The notes under the pieces were generated by a model. That model saw only the letters and a list, made by a program, of their open reading frames with translations. It ran no database searches and was not told where the DNA came from. A stretch of DNA of 64,000 nt from Bacteroidaceae bacterium (GTDB lineage Bacteria; Bacteroidota; Bacteroidia; Bacteroidales; Bacteroidaceae): assembly GCA_017940565.1 (NCBI GenBank), contig JAGAYH010000036.1:26658-90657 (forward strand), in the 5' to 3' direction. Of this stretch, positions 8,517-16,893 are shown in pieces; position 1 is the stretch's first letter, and the number at the start of each line of letters is the position of its first letter. A program made the translations under genes and the position numbers.

Positions 8517-10367
8517 ATGACCTTTGAAGAACTGGGCGTGTCGGCCCCCGTGCGCCGCGCCATCGAAGAACTGGGATTTGTGGCACCGATGCCGGTGCAG
8601 GAAGCCGTCATTCCCTACCTGCTGGGCGAGGGCAACGACGTGATTGCCCTGGCGCAGACGGGCACCGGCAAGACGGCAGCCTACGGCATCCCCGTGATTC
8701 AAAAAATAGACCCGACGAATACGGCCACGCAAGCCGTCATACTCTGTCCCACCCGCGAACTCTGCCTCCAGATTGCAGGCGACGTGAAAGACTTCTCACG
8801 CTATGTCGAGGGTCTCAGCGTGGTGCCCGTCTATGGCGGAGCCAATATCGAGAGCCAAATACGCGCCCTGAAACGCGGGGCGCAAATCATCGTGGCCACG
8901 CCGGGCCGGCTCATTGACCTGATGGGGCGCAAGGCGGCACGGCTCGACCAGGTGGAGAACGTGGTGCTCGACGAGGCCGACGAGATGCTCAACATGGGTT
9001 TCTCCGAAAGCATTGACCAGATATTGGAAGGCGTGCCGCAGGAACGCAACACCCTGCTCTTCTCGGCCACCATGAGCAAGGAAATAGAGAAGATAGCCAA
9101 GAACTACCTGCGCAACCACAAGGAAATCGTGGTGGGCTCGCGCAACGAAGGCGCCGAGTTCGTAAACCACGAGTATTATCTGGTGCGGGCCAGCGACAAG
9201 TATTTGGCCTTGAAACGCGTGGTGGACTATTACCCGAAAATCTACGCCATCATCTTCTGCCGCACCCGTCTGGAGACACAGGAAGTGGCCGACAAACTCA
9301 TCCAGGACGGCTACAACGCCGAGGCCCTGCACGGCGACCTCAGCCAGGCACAGCGCGACCTGACCATGCAGAAGTTCCGCCAGCACAACACCCAACTGCT
9401 CGTGGCCACCGACGTGGCCGCCCGGGGACTCGACGTGGACGATCTGACCCACGTCATCAACTACGGACTGCCCGACGACGTGGAAAACTATACCCACCGC
9501 AGCGGACGCACCGGCCGCGCCGGCAAGAAAGGCACGAGCATCAGCATCGTCCATCTGCGTGAGAAAGGGAAGATACGCCTTATTGAGAAAACCATAGGCA
9601 AGTCATTTGTGAAGAAACCCCTGCCCACGCCCGGCGAGATATGCACGAAGCAGCTCTACCGCGTCATCGACCAGCTGGAGCGCGCCGTAGTGGACGAGGA
9701 ACAGATTGCACCGTTCCTGCCCGAAATATACCGCAAGCTCGACTGGCTCGACAAGGAAGACATCGTGAAGCGCTTCGTGAGCATGACCTTCGGACGCTTC
9801 CTCAGCTACTACGCCAATGCCCCTGAGATAGAAGAGCCGCAAGAGCCCTCCAAGCAAACCCGCGGCGGCACCAAAGCCAAGGGTGCGGCCAAGACTCCCA
9901 AAGGCGCGGCCAAAGCGGAGAAGGGCTATGTACGCTTCTTCTTCGGCGCCGGCAAGCGCGACCACTTCTTTGCCCGCGAAATCATAGGTCTTATCAACCG
10001 CTACACCCTCGACCCCGTCGATATCGGCCGCATCGACCTGATGCAGAATTTCTCTTTTTTCGAAGTACCCGAAGGCGTAGCCGACCTGGTGGAAGGCGCC
10101 CTGCGCAATGCCCGCGACAAGGAAGGCAGGCGCATCACCGTAGAGCGGGCGGACCAACGGGAGAAAAGCCGCCATGCCAAGCCCGCCTACAAAGGCAAGA
10201 AAGATTTCAAGGACAAGAACGCCCGCGACACCAAGCCCAAAGCCAAAGCCAAGACCGGGGGGAAGGAAAAGGTGGACTGGCGGCAGTTCTTCCAACACAA
10301 CAACATCGTTGCGGACTCTCAGGACGACCCTTGGGCCAAAACGAAAAAGAAAGGAAAAAAGAAATGA
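8517..10367 (+). CDS. DEAD-box RNA helicase with DbpA-like C-terminal domain
   Basis: 616-residue ATP-dependent RNA helicase for ribosome assembly or RNA turnover. Motifs in order: Q-motif region (MPVQ), Walker A AQTGTGKT, PTREL, TPGRL, DEAD, SAT, then the second RecA lobe with ATDVAARGLDV and HRSGRTGR. After a linker rich in Lys/Ala comes a DbpA/CsdA-type RNA-binding domain (YVRFFFGAGKRDHFFAREIIG) and a very basic tail. The frame opens with TTG at 8514, but the ATG at 8517 is the likely start. The stop overlaps the next gene's ATG (ATGA). It is closest in plan to DeaD/CsdA; no symbol is assigned. Confidence 0.93.
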   Translation: MTFEELGVSAPVRRAIEELGFVAPMPVQEAVIPYLLGEGNDVIALAQTGTGKTAAYGIPVIQKIDPTNTATQAVILCPTRELCLQIAGDVKDFSRYVEGLSVVPVYGGANIESQIRALKRGAQIIVATPGRLIDLMGRKAARLDQVENVVLDEADEMLNMGFSESIDQILEGVPQERNTLLFSATMSKEIEKIAKNYLRNHKEIVVGSRNEGAEFVNHEYYLVRASDKYLALKRVVDYYPKIYAIIFCRTRLETQEVADKLIQDGYNAEALHGDLSQAQRDLTMQKFRQHNTQLLVATDVAARGLDVDDLTHVINYGLPDDVENYTHRSGRTGRAGKKGTSISIVHLREKGKIRLIEKTIGKSFVKKPLPTPGEICTKQLYRVIDQLERAVVDEEQIAPFLPEIYRKLDWLDKEDIVKRFVSMTFGRFLSYYANAPEIEEPQEPSKQTRGGTKAKGAAKTPKGAAKAEKGYVRFFFGAGKRDHFFAREIIGLINRYTLDPVDIGRIDLMQNFSFFEVPEGVADLVEGALRNARDKEGRRITVERADQREKSRHAKPAYKGKKDFKDKNARDTKPKAKAKTGGKEKVDWRQFFQHNNIVADSQDDPWAKTKKKGKKK

Positions 10368-11026
10368 AACGCGCCCTCTTACCCTTCGTCCTCGCCCTGA
10401 CCTCGCTCACCCTGTGGGCCCAGCACCCGGTGCTCAAGCTGGGCGGAGGCTGGGCTTCCCACTACGGCGGCTCCACACGCAACGTGGGAGCGATAAAGAT
10501 TGGCGTGGGCTATGAGGTGGAGCTCGGCGGCCTGTGGTCGGTCGAGCCCGGCGTGTACTACATGGCCAAAGGCTGGAAGGACCGCGACCGCCAGGTCATT
10601 GTTTACGATGAAGACGGGGAGATTGTCTATGACGACGAGGGCAACATCGTAACCGGTCTCATGAACGTCACCAGCAACACCAACTACGTGGAACTGCCCG
10701 TGCTCGTCAACTACTACGTGCCTTTGTCAACAGCCCACTACCTCTCTTTCTCAGCCGGTCCCTACGTGGCCTGGGGCGTGGGCGGCAAGGCCAAGACCAG
10801 CGGCGACACCGGGCAGACCGGTGCGGCCCGCTTCTACCATGAGCATCCCACCTTCAGCCAGTCCGACATGCACCGTTTCGACGCCGGCATCACCGCAGCC
10901 GTCGGCTACGAGTTCAACCGGCAGTGGGCTGCCGCCCTCACCAGCGACTTCGGCCTGGCCAACGTCAGCCGCAGCGGAGCAAAGAACATAGCCATCCTGC
11001 TGCAGGTGGCCTACAAGTTCAGATAA
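10364..11026 (+). CDS. Small outer-membrane beta-barrel protein
   Basis: 220-residue protein with a signal peptide ending LTLWAQ and alternating hydrophobic strands typical of an eight-strand barrel (PF13568-like): GAIKIGVGYEVELGG, LWSVEPGVYYMAKGW, YLSFSAGPYVAWGVG. It ends on an aromatic residue (VAYKFR), close to the outer-membrane C-terminal signature. Its ATG overlaps the helicase stop by 4 bp, so translation is coupled. The longer reading from 10331 runs inside the helicase and lacks a signal peptide. Function is unknown; such proteins are often porin-like or structural. Confidence 0.8.
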   Translation: MKRALLPFVLALTSLTLWAQHPVLKLGGGWASHYGGSTRNVGAIKIGVGYEVELGGLWSVEPGVYYMAKGWKDRDRQVIVYDEDGEIVYDDEGNIVTGLMNVTSNTNYVELPVLVNYYVPLSTAHYLSFSAGPYVAWGVGGKAKTSGDTGQTGAARFYHEHPTFSQSDMHRFDAGITAAVGYEFNRQWAAALTSDFGLANVSRSGAKNIAILLQVAYKFR

Positions 11027-11070
11027 GAAAGAAATTCAAAAATATTTTGACAAAACCGCTGGAGAGGTCC

Positions 11071-11140
11071 CGTTTCGGCGCTCAAAGGCGGCGTTTCAAA
11101 AAAACAAAACGGCGTTTCAAAAGTTTGAAACGCCGTTTCT
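11071..11140. repeat. R3: 21-nt-unit repeat ending in a hairpin
   Basis: Phased units with cores (A)GGCGGCGTTTC and AAACGGCGTTTC, then an inverted copy: 14-bp arms at 11107-11120 and 11125-11138 around AAGT. Plus-frame reading KRRFKSL KRRFCL. It follows the barrel gene by about 50 bp and lies between it and the convergent carAB, so it can end both. Confidence 0.8.
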
Positions 11141-11167
11141 GTTTGACCATATTCCCGGACCGATGAA

Positions 11168-11277
11168 AATCAACCGGTTGGAAAACCGATGGAATTTTTC
11201 CAAAAAAATCTGACAAAAGGGTGGTCCGTCCCCCGCCGCGGCGGGACGCGACTCTGGCCGGTGGTTTCCCGCCTATG
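11168..11277 (+). repeat. Element E, left copy (about 105-110 bp dispersed repeat)
   Basis: Shares with 15956-16056, in the same orientation, these blocks in order: CCGGTTnGAAAACCG, a T/A-rich stretch with TGACAAAA, a 23-nt identical block containing the palindrome CCCGCCGCGGCGGG (11232-11245), and GGTTTCyCGCCTATGC. It lies directly downstream of the truncated carB. No open reading frame of note. Confidence 0.8.
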
Positions 11278-11311
11278 CCTCTGACATGTTTGCCCTTTTG
11301 CAGGCCTATTG

Positions 11312-14158
11312 TTATAAATAGGACAAATAGAGATAGTTGGTCTGGGCGGGATACTCGGCGGCAAGGGTGTCAATCTGATTGACAACCGGCAAAAGGCCTA
11401 ATTCCTGACGCCATTTGCGAACCACAAGTGCCGCCCGCTCCATCTTCATGCCCGCTTCGAGACCAAGAACGCGGGCAATCTGGAAATCGGAGAAGCCGTA
11501 CTTCTTTGCCTCAAGAAAGAGGGAGGCAAATTCAGGCTCTTCGATGGCTTCCAGAAATTCAGAGTATTCCGAATGGTTATAGAAATCCGATAACCAGGCG
11601 AACTCCTTGAGACGGTCATTGACAGCAATGATGTGCTTGAGCTTTTCGAGAAACCAGCGGTCAATCATTGTCAGACGGTGTATCTGCTCTATAGAATACC
11701 CCGCCATCATGGCCTTTGCAAGAGCGAAAATACGTATGTCCGTAGCGTGTCGGAGACTCCCGGGGATGTCCTGCACCTTAATCTCATGGTTATCTACGAA
11801 GCCATGCATGCCCTGTCCTATCATGCGCAAGCCCTTCTGGATGGCCTCCTCGAACGTACGGCCGATGGCCATCACTTCACCGACACTCTTCATGCTGGAA
11901 CCCAGCTCGTGGTTCACGCCATGGAACTTGGAGAGATCCCACCGGGGAATCTTGCAAACCACATAGTCAAGGGCAGGCTCGAAGAAGGCACTGGTTGTCT
12001 TGGTGACAGAGTTCTTCAGCTCGAAGAGCCCATAACCGAGGCCAAGTTTGGCAGCAACGAAAGCCAGAGGATAGCCCGTGGCTTTTGAAGCCAAAGCAGA
12101 AGAGCGGCTGAGACGGGCGTTGACCTCAATGACACGATAATCCTCGGAATTAGGGTCGAGCGCATACTGCACATTGCATTCGCCGACGATGCCGATGTGA
12201 CGTATTATCTTGATGGCAAGGGCGCGCAGTTTATGGTATTCGCTGTTGGAGAGCGTCTGCGAGGGAGCTACGACAATGCTCTCGCCCGTATGGATGCCCA
12301 GAGGGTCGAGATTCTCCATGTTGCATACGGTGATGCAGTTGTCGTAGCGGTCGCGCACCACTTCGTATTCTATCTCTTTCCAGCCCTTCAGCGACTTCTC
12401 CACCAACACCTGCGGCGAGAAGGCGAACGCTTCCTCGGCTTGTGCCTTCAGTTCCTCGTCGTTGTCGCAGAAGCCTGAACCGAGACCGCCGAGGGCATAG
12501 GCGGCACGAAGAATGACGGGGAAACCCAACCCGTGGGCTGCCCTCTGCACCTCCTCGACGGTGTTGCAAGCTTCGCTCCTGATGGTCTTCACGCCAATCT
12601 CGTCAAGCCGCTTGACAAAAAGGTCCCTGTCTTCGGTGTCGATGATTGCTTGGACGGGCGTACCAAGAATTTTGACGCCGTATTTCTCGAAAACCCCTTT
12701 ACGGTAAAGCTCCACGCCACAGTTCAGCGCGGTCTGCCCACCGAAACTCAACAGGATGCCGTCCGGCCGCTCCTTTTCTATGATCCGTTCCACGAACTCT
12801 GGCGTGACGGGTTGGAAATAGACCGTGTCGCTGACACCCTGCGAGGTCTGAACCGTTGCGATATTAGGATTAATGAGAACCGACTTGACACCCTCTTCCT
12901 TCAAGGCTTTCAGTGCTTGGGCTCCACTATAATCAAACTCTCCGGCCTGACCAATTTTGAGGGCACCGCTGCCAAGAATGAGAACTTTCTTAACCGTTGA
13001 TAAGTTGGGACGCTGTTTGTGGGCTGACAGGCTGCCTGCTTCTACCTCCAACAGGTTTACGCGCTCACCGGTCAGCTTGTTCACCAAAGAAACAAATTCA
13101 TCAAACATCCATTCCGTATCTGTTGGCCCGGAGCAGGCTTCCGGGTGGAATTGTGCAGAAAACCAAGGCTTGGTCCTGTGGCGGATGCCTTCGTTGGAGC
13201 CATCGTTCATGTTTACGAACAACGGTTCCCAATCTGCAGGCAATGTTGAGTCATCAACGGCATAGCCATGATTCTGGCTCGTGATAAAGCATTGTGTGGT
13301 ACCGACACGCTGCACCGGTTGATTATGACTGCGGTGGCCATACTTCAGTTTGTATGTCTGAGCGCCAGCAGCTCTTGCCAAGAGTTGATTTCCGAGACAA
13401 ATGCCCATGAGCGGCCGCACTTCCGGATTGTTCAAGAATGTGCGGATGTGCTCCACAGTTCTACTGCACCTCTCTGGGTCGCCAGGACCATTCGCAAGGA
13501 ACAAGCCGTCGAAGTCAAGCTGATTAAAGTCATAGTCCCATGGAACCCTGATAACCTCAACGCCACGGTTTATCAGACAACGTATGATGTTAGCCTTGAC
13601 ACCACAATCGACAAGCACAACACGCTTGCCGGCTCCCGCGTTATAGCGAATCGGCTCACTGCAGCTCACCTGTTCCACCCAATTGACAGAACCATAGTCG
13701 GATTTCTCCATACACCTGACACTTTCTGCGCCTTCTGTCGTAATCCGTCCTCTCATTACACCGTTCTCCCTAAGACGTTTGGTGAGCCTTCGTGTGTCAA
13801 TGCCTGTGATGGCGGGTATTTTTTCTCGCTTTAGCCATTCGGAGAGAGACTCCTTGGCGTTCCAATGGCAATACTTCTCGCTATAATCAGCCACGACAAG
13901 GCCTTTGACATGAATCTTGTCACTTTCCATGAACTTAGGCAATGGTTCGCCTCCTGTTTCCGGAACACCATAGTTTCCAATCAAAGGATATGTTGTCACC
14001 AGTATCTGGCCTGCATAGCTTGGGTCGGTCAGGCTTTCCGGGTAGCCCGTCATTGCCGTATTGAACACGACTTCGCCAACGGCATTTCCTTCGTAGCCAA
14101 ACGACCAACCGCAGAACTCGGTGCCATCGTCAAGAATCAATCTTGCTGCTCGCTTCAT
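11312..14158 (-). CDS. CarA-CarB fusion carrying only the first half of CarB
   Basis: 948-residue fusion. Residues 1 to about 370 are a complete CarA glutaminase: N-terminal domain FCGWSFGYEGNAVGEVVFNT, then a class I amidotransferase with the Cys in GICLGNQ and the His/Glu in QFHPEA. After a short linker (about 370-390) comes CarB from KKVLILGSGALKIGQAGEF through the carboxyphosphate ATP-grasp domain and oligomerisation domain, ending at NYLYLSYL. CarB is normally about 1070 residues; the second ATP-grasp (carbamoyl-phosphate) half and the MGS allosteric domain are absent, and no frame downstream encodes them. The 3' flank is element E. The protein could work as a dimer of halves, use a partner encoded elsewhere, or be a relic; the intact reading frame argues against recent decay. 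It lies 18 bp after asnB. Confidence 0.85.
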   Translation of the reverse strand: MKRAARLILDDGTEFCGWSFGYEGNAVGEVVFNTAMTGYPESLTDPSYAGQILVTTYPLIGNYGVPETGGEPLPKFMESDKIHVKGLVVADYSEKYCHWNAKESLSEWLKREKIPAITGIDTRRLTKRLRENGVMRGRITTEGAESVRCMEKSDYGSVNWVEQVSCSEPIRYNAGAGKRVVLVDCGVKANIIRCLINRGVEVIRVPWDYDFNQLDFDGLFLANGPGDPERCSRTVEHIRTFLNNPEVRPLMGICLGNQLLARAAGAQTYKLKYGHRSHNQPVQRVGTTQCFITSQNHGYAVDDSTLPADWEPLFVNMNDGSNEGIRHRTKPWFSAQFHPEACSGPTDTEWMFDEFVSLVNKLTGERVNLLEVEAGSLSAHKQRPNLSTVKKVLILGSGALKIGQAGEFDYSGAQALKALKEEGVKSVLINPNIATVQTSQGVSDTVYFQPVTPEFVERIIEKERPDGILLSFGGQTALNCGVELYRKGVFEKYGVKILGTPVQAIIDTEDRDLFVKRLDEIGVKTIRSEACNTVEEVQRAAHGLGFPVILRAAYALGGLGSGFCDNDEELKAQAEEAFAFSPQVLVEKSLKGWKEIEYEVVRDRYDNCITVCNMENLDPLGIHTGESIVVAPSQTLSNSEYHKLRALAIKIIRHIGIVGECNVQYALDPNSEDYRVIEVNARLSRSSALASKATGYPLAFVAAKLGLGYGLFELKNSVTKTTSAFFEPALDYVVCKIPRWDLSKFHGVNHELGSSMKSVGEVMAIGRTFEEAIQKGLRMIGQGMHGFVDNHEIKVQDIPGSLRHATDIRIFALAKAMMAGYSIEQIHRLTMIDRWFLEKLKHIIAVNDRLKEFAWLSDFYNHSEYSEFLEAIEEPEFASLFLEAKKYGFSDFQIARVLGLEAGMKMERAALVVRKWRQELGLLPVVNQIDTLAAEYPAQTNYLYLSYL

Positions 14159-14176
14159 TGTTTTTTATTTATTTCT

Positions 14177-15841
14177 TCAATATGCCTGTTCGTGAACACC
14201 TTTCACCGCTCTTCCGCTGGGATCGTTCATGTTTTGGAATTCAGCATCCCATTCGAGGGCAATGGCAGTTGAACAGGCCACACTTGCCTCTTGGTTAACA
14301 CATCTGGCAGCAGAGTCGCTGGGGAAGTGCTCGGCGAAGATGCTGCGATAATAGTACTCCTCCTTGTTGAGTGGTGGGTTGACGGGGAAGCGTTCTGCAG
14401 CATGCGCCATCTGTTCGTCGGTGACGGCTTCGGAGGTTATCTTTTTCAACGTGTCTATCCACGAATAGCCTACACCGTCGCTGAATTGTTCCTTCTGTCG
14501 CCAGGCTATCCCTGCGGGCAACATGTCGGCAAAGGCCTCACGGACTATTTTCTTCTCAATCGTTGTGCCGGGACACATCTTGGCTTCCGGATTGGTACGC
14601 ATGGCCACATCAAGAAATTCTTTGTCGAGGAAAGGAACTCGACCTTCTACACCCCATGCCGAAAGACTCTTGTTGGCACGAAGACAGTCGTAGTAGTGAA
14701 GTTTGCTGAGCTTGCGAACAGTCTCCTCATGGAAAGCCTTCGCGTTGGGGGCTTTGTGGAAATAGAGGTAGCCGCCGAACACTTCATCTGCTCCCTCTCC
14801 GCTAAGAACCATCTTGATGCCCATGGACTTGATTACACGGGCAAGCAAATACATGGGGGTTGATGCACGGACGGTCGTCACGTCGTACGTCTCGATGAAA
14901 TAGATGACATCACGTATGGCGTCAAGCCCTTCCTGTATGGTATAATTGATTTCGTGATGTACAGTGCCGATGTGGTCGGCCACTAACTTCGCCTTTTCCA
15001 AGTCGGGAGCACCCTTCAAGCCTACGGCAAAAGAGTGCAGCCGGGGCCAATAAGCCCTGGTCTGCGAATTGTCTTCTATGCGGTGCTCGCTGAACTGCTC
15101 TGCAATGGCTGAGATGACAGAAGAATCGAGCCCGCCGCTGAGCAGCACGCCATAGGGCACGTCGGACATCAACTGGCGCTTCACGGAGTCTTTCAGAGCA
15201 TCGCGAATGGCATCTACGCTTGCCCCGTTGTCCTTCACTGCATCATAATCAAACCAGTCACGCGTGTAGTAGCGTTTCATGCCGGGCTCTTTGCTCCAGT
15301 AATAATGACCGGGCAGGAAGGGTTCGTACCGCTCACATTGTCCTTCGAGTGCCTTCAGTTCGGAAGCGACATACACCGTTCCATCGCTGTCATAACCTAT
15401 ATACAGAGGTATCACACCGATTGGGTCGCGAGCTATCAGAAACTCATCCTTTTCTTCATCGTAAAGGGCGAAAGCAAAGATGCCGCTGATGTCCTCCAGA
15501 AAATCTATGCCCTTGTCACGATAGAGCGCCAGGATGACTTCGCAGTCACTGCCTGTCTGGAACTCATAACGGTCTGCATAGCGGCAGCGAATCTCCTGAT
15601 GATTGTAGATCTCGCCATTGACGGCCAACACTTGTTTCCTGTCGGGCGAGAACAAAGGTTGCCCGCCGCTTTCGGGATCAACGATGGAGAGACGTTCGTG
15701 AGCAAGGATGGCCGAACCACCACAATAAATGCCACTCCAGTCAGGACCGCGATGCCGAATCTTTTGACTCATGCGCAAGACTTTTTCGCGAAGTTCGTGC
15801 GTCTGCTTCTTAACATTGAATATCGATACGATACCACACAT
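14177..15841 (-). CDS. asnB: Asparagine synthetase B (glutamine-hydrolysing)
   Basis: 554 residues, the usual length for E. coli-type AsnB, which makes asparagine from aspartate, glutamine and ATP. The N-terminal glutaminase begins MCGIVSIF with Cys2 as nucleophile, and RLSIVD and NGEIYNH follow. The synthetase domain has the ATP-pyrophosphatase loop LLSGGLDSSVIS. The C-terminus (ACSTAIALEWD ... DPSGRAVKGVHEQAY) matches the AsnB ending closely. Base composition here is clearly less GC-rich than the neighbouring genes at 6-11 kb or 20-22 kb. It is followed after 18 bp by the CarA-CarB fusion, so two glutamine-dependent enzymes share one transcript. Confidence 0.95.
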   Translation of the reverse strand: MCGIVSIFNVKKQTHELREKVLRMSQKIRHRGPDWSGIYCGGSAILAHERLSIVDPESGGQPLFSPDRKQVLAVNGEIYNHQEIRCRYADRYEFQTGSDCEVILALYRDKGIDFLEDISGIFAFALYDEEKDEFLIARDPIGVIPLYIGYDSDGTVYVASELKALEGQCERYEPFLPGHYYWSKEPGMKRYYTRDWFDYDAVKDNGASVDAIRDALKDSVKRQLMSDVPYGVLLSGGLDSSVISAIAEQFSEHRIEDNSQTRAYWPRLHSFAVGLKGAPDLEKAKLVADHIGTVHHEINYTIQEGLDAIRDVIYFIETYDVTTVRASTPMYLLARVIKSMGIKMVLSGEGADEVFGGYLYFHKAPNAKAFHEETVRKLSKLHYYDCLRANKSLSAWGVEGRVPFLDKEFLDVAMRTNPEAKMCPGTTIEKKIVREAFADMLPAGIAWRQKEQFSDGVGYSWIDTLKKITSEAVTDEQMAHAAERFPVNPPLNKEEYYYRSIFAEHFPSDSAARCVNQEASVACSTAIALEWDAEFQNMNDPSGRAVKGVHEQAY

Positions 15842-15955
15842 AATGATATTTACACTTTAATGATTTACTATTCATTTTCGTCTAACACTCTTTGCGTAAT
15901 TCTGGTGACAATCAACTTCTTTCTCTTTATATATAATATTTCGGAGCAATGGATA

Positions 15956-16056
15956 CCATCCGGTTAGAAAACCGGTGGAACCCTTGCAGTTTTTTGACAA
16001 AAAGATCCGTTCCCGCCGCGGCGGGACGCGACTCAAGCCTGCGGTTTCTCGCCTAT
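15956..16056 (+). repeat. Element E, right copy, reaching into the 3' end of lgt
   Basis: Direct-oriented copy of the element at 11168-11277, with a 6-bp-arm hairpin CCGGTT..AACCGG (15960-15975), TTGACAAAA, the palindrome CCCGCCGCGGCGGG (16012-16025) and GGTTTCTCGCCTATGC. The last 24 or so bases lie inside lgt and encode its final residues (RRIGEKPQA). The asnB upstream region 15842-15955 shows AT-rich DNA but no clear -7 box. Confidence 0.8.
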
Positions 16057-16875
16057 GCGGCGGCACCACTTGCCTCCCAACAGGCAGTAGAGACCGATGA
16101 CAACAAGCGGAATGCTGAGTATCTGGCCCATGTTGAGCCATTGCCCGGCCTCGAAGTCCACTTGGTCTTCCTTTATCAGTTCTATCAGTATGCGGAAGGT
16201 GAAGATGACCGTCAGACAGAGGCCGAAGAAGAAGCCCGACCCCGTGCGGTGCTTATGATAGCGGTAAACGGCCAGCATCACGAAGAAGAACGACAGGTAG
16301 AAGAGCGACTCGTAGAGTTGCGCCGGGTGGCGGGCAAAGGTCTCGCCGTTGTTCAGGAACACGAAGCCCCAGGGCATGTCCGTCGGGTAGCCCACGATTT
16401 CTGAATTGAACAGGTTGCCCAACCTGATGAAGGCGGCGCTCAGCGGCGTGGCCACACCCATGTTGTCAAGCACGCGCATGACGTTGACTTTCGTTTTCCG
16501 GCAGTAGAGCCAAATGGCCACAAACAGGCCCAACACGCCGCCGTGGCTCGACAGCCCTTCGTAGCCCACCATCTTCCACGACCCGTCAGCCATCTGACGG
16601 ATGGGCAGCAACATCTGCACGGGGTGGGTCAGGTAAAACACCGGTTCGTAGAACAGGCAGTGACCCAGACGGGCGCCCAGCAACAGGAAAACGAAGCAAT
16701 AGAAAAACAAGGGTTCAAATTTTTCTTCCGGAATACGCTGGTCGCGGTAGAGCCGGTGCATGTTCCAATAAGCCAGCAGCAGGGCGCAGCACCAGCACAG
16801 GGCATACCAGCGGATGGAGTAATTGCCGATGGTAAACACCGTGGGGTCGGGAGCCCATTGAATAAAAGCCAACAT
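16033..16875 (-). CDS. lgt: Prolipoprotein diacylglyceryl transferase
   Basis: 280-residue inner-membrane enzyme moving a diacylglyceryl group from phosphatidylglycerol to the lipobox Cys of lipoproteins. About seven hydrophobic spans. Signature residues: GARLGHCLFYEP, YEGLSSHGGVLG, and RLGNLFNSEIVG with the key Arg and Asn. The later motif is RHPAQLYES. The last residues lie inside element E, so the natural C-terminus may have been altered by the element. It starts 18 bp after ychF ends, so the two are likely co-transcribed. Confidence 0.95.
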   Translation of the reverse strand: MLAFIQWAPDPTVFTIGNYSIRWYALCWCCALLLAYWNMHRLYRDQRIPEEKFEPLFFYCFVFLLLGARLGHCLFYEPVFYLTHPVQMLLPIRQMADGSWKMVGYEGLSSHGGVLGLFVAIWLYCRKTKVNVMRVLDNMGVATPLSAAFIRLGNLFNSEIVGYPTDMPWGFVFLNNGETFARHPAQLYESLFYLSFFFVMLAVYRYHKHRTGSGFFFGLCLTVIFTFRILIELIKEDQVDFEAGQWLNMGQILSIPLVVIGLYCLLGGKWCRRIGEKPQA

Positions 16876-16893
16876 GGTTGTTCTTTGTTTGCG

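Noticed and set aside
11027-11311. Search for the missing second half of CarB downstream of the fusion
   Set aside because: All frames in this gap are short and carry only repeats R3 and E, so the truncation is not a simple frameshift.
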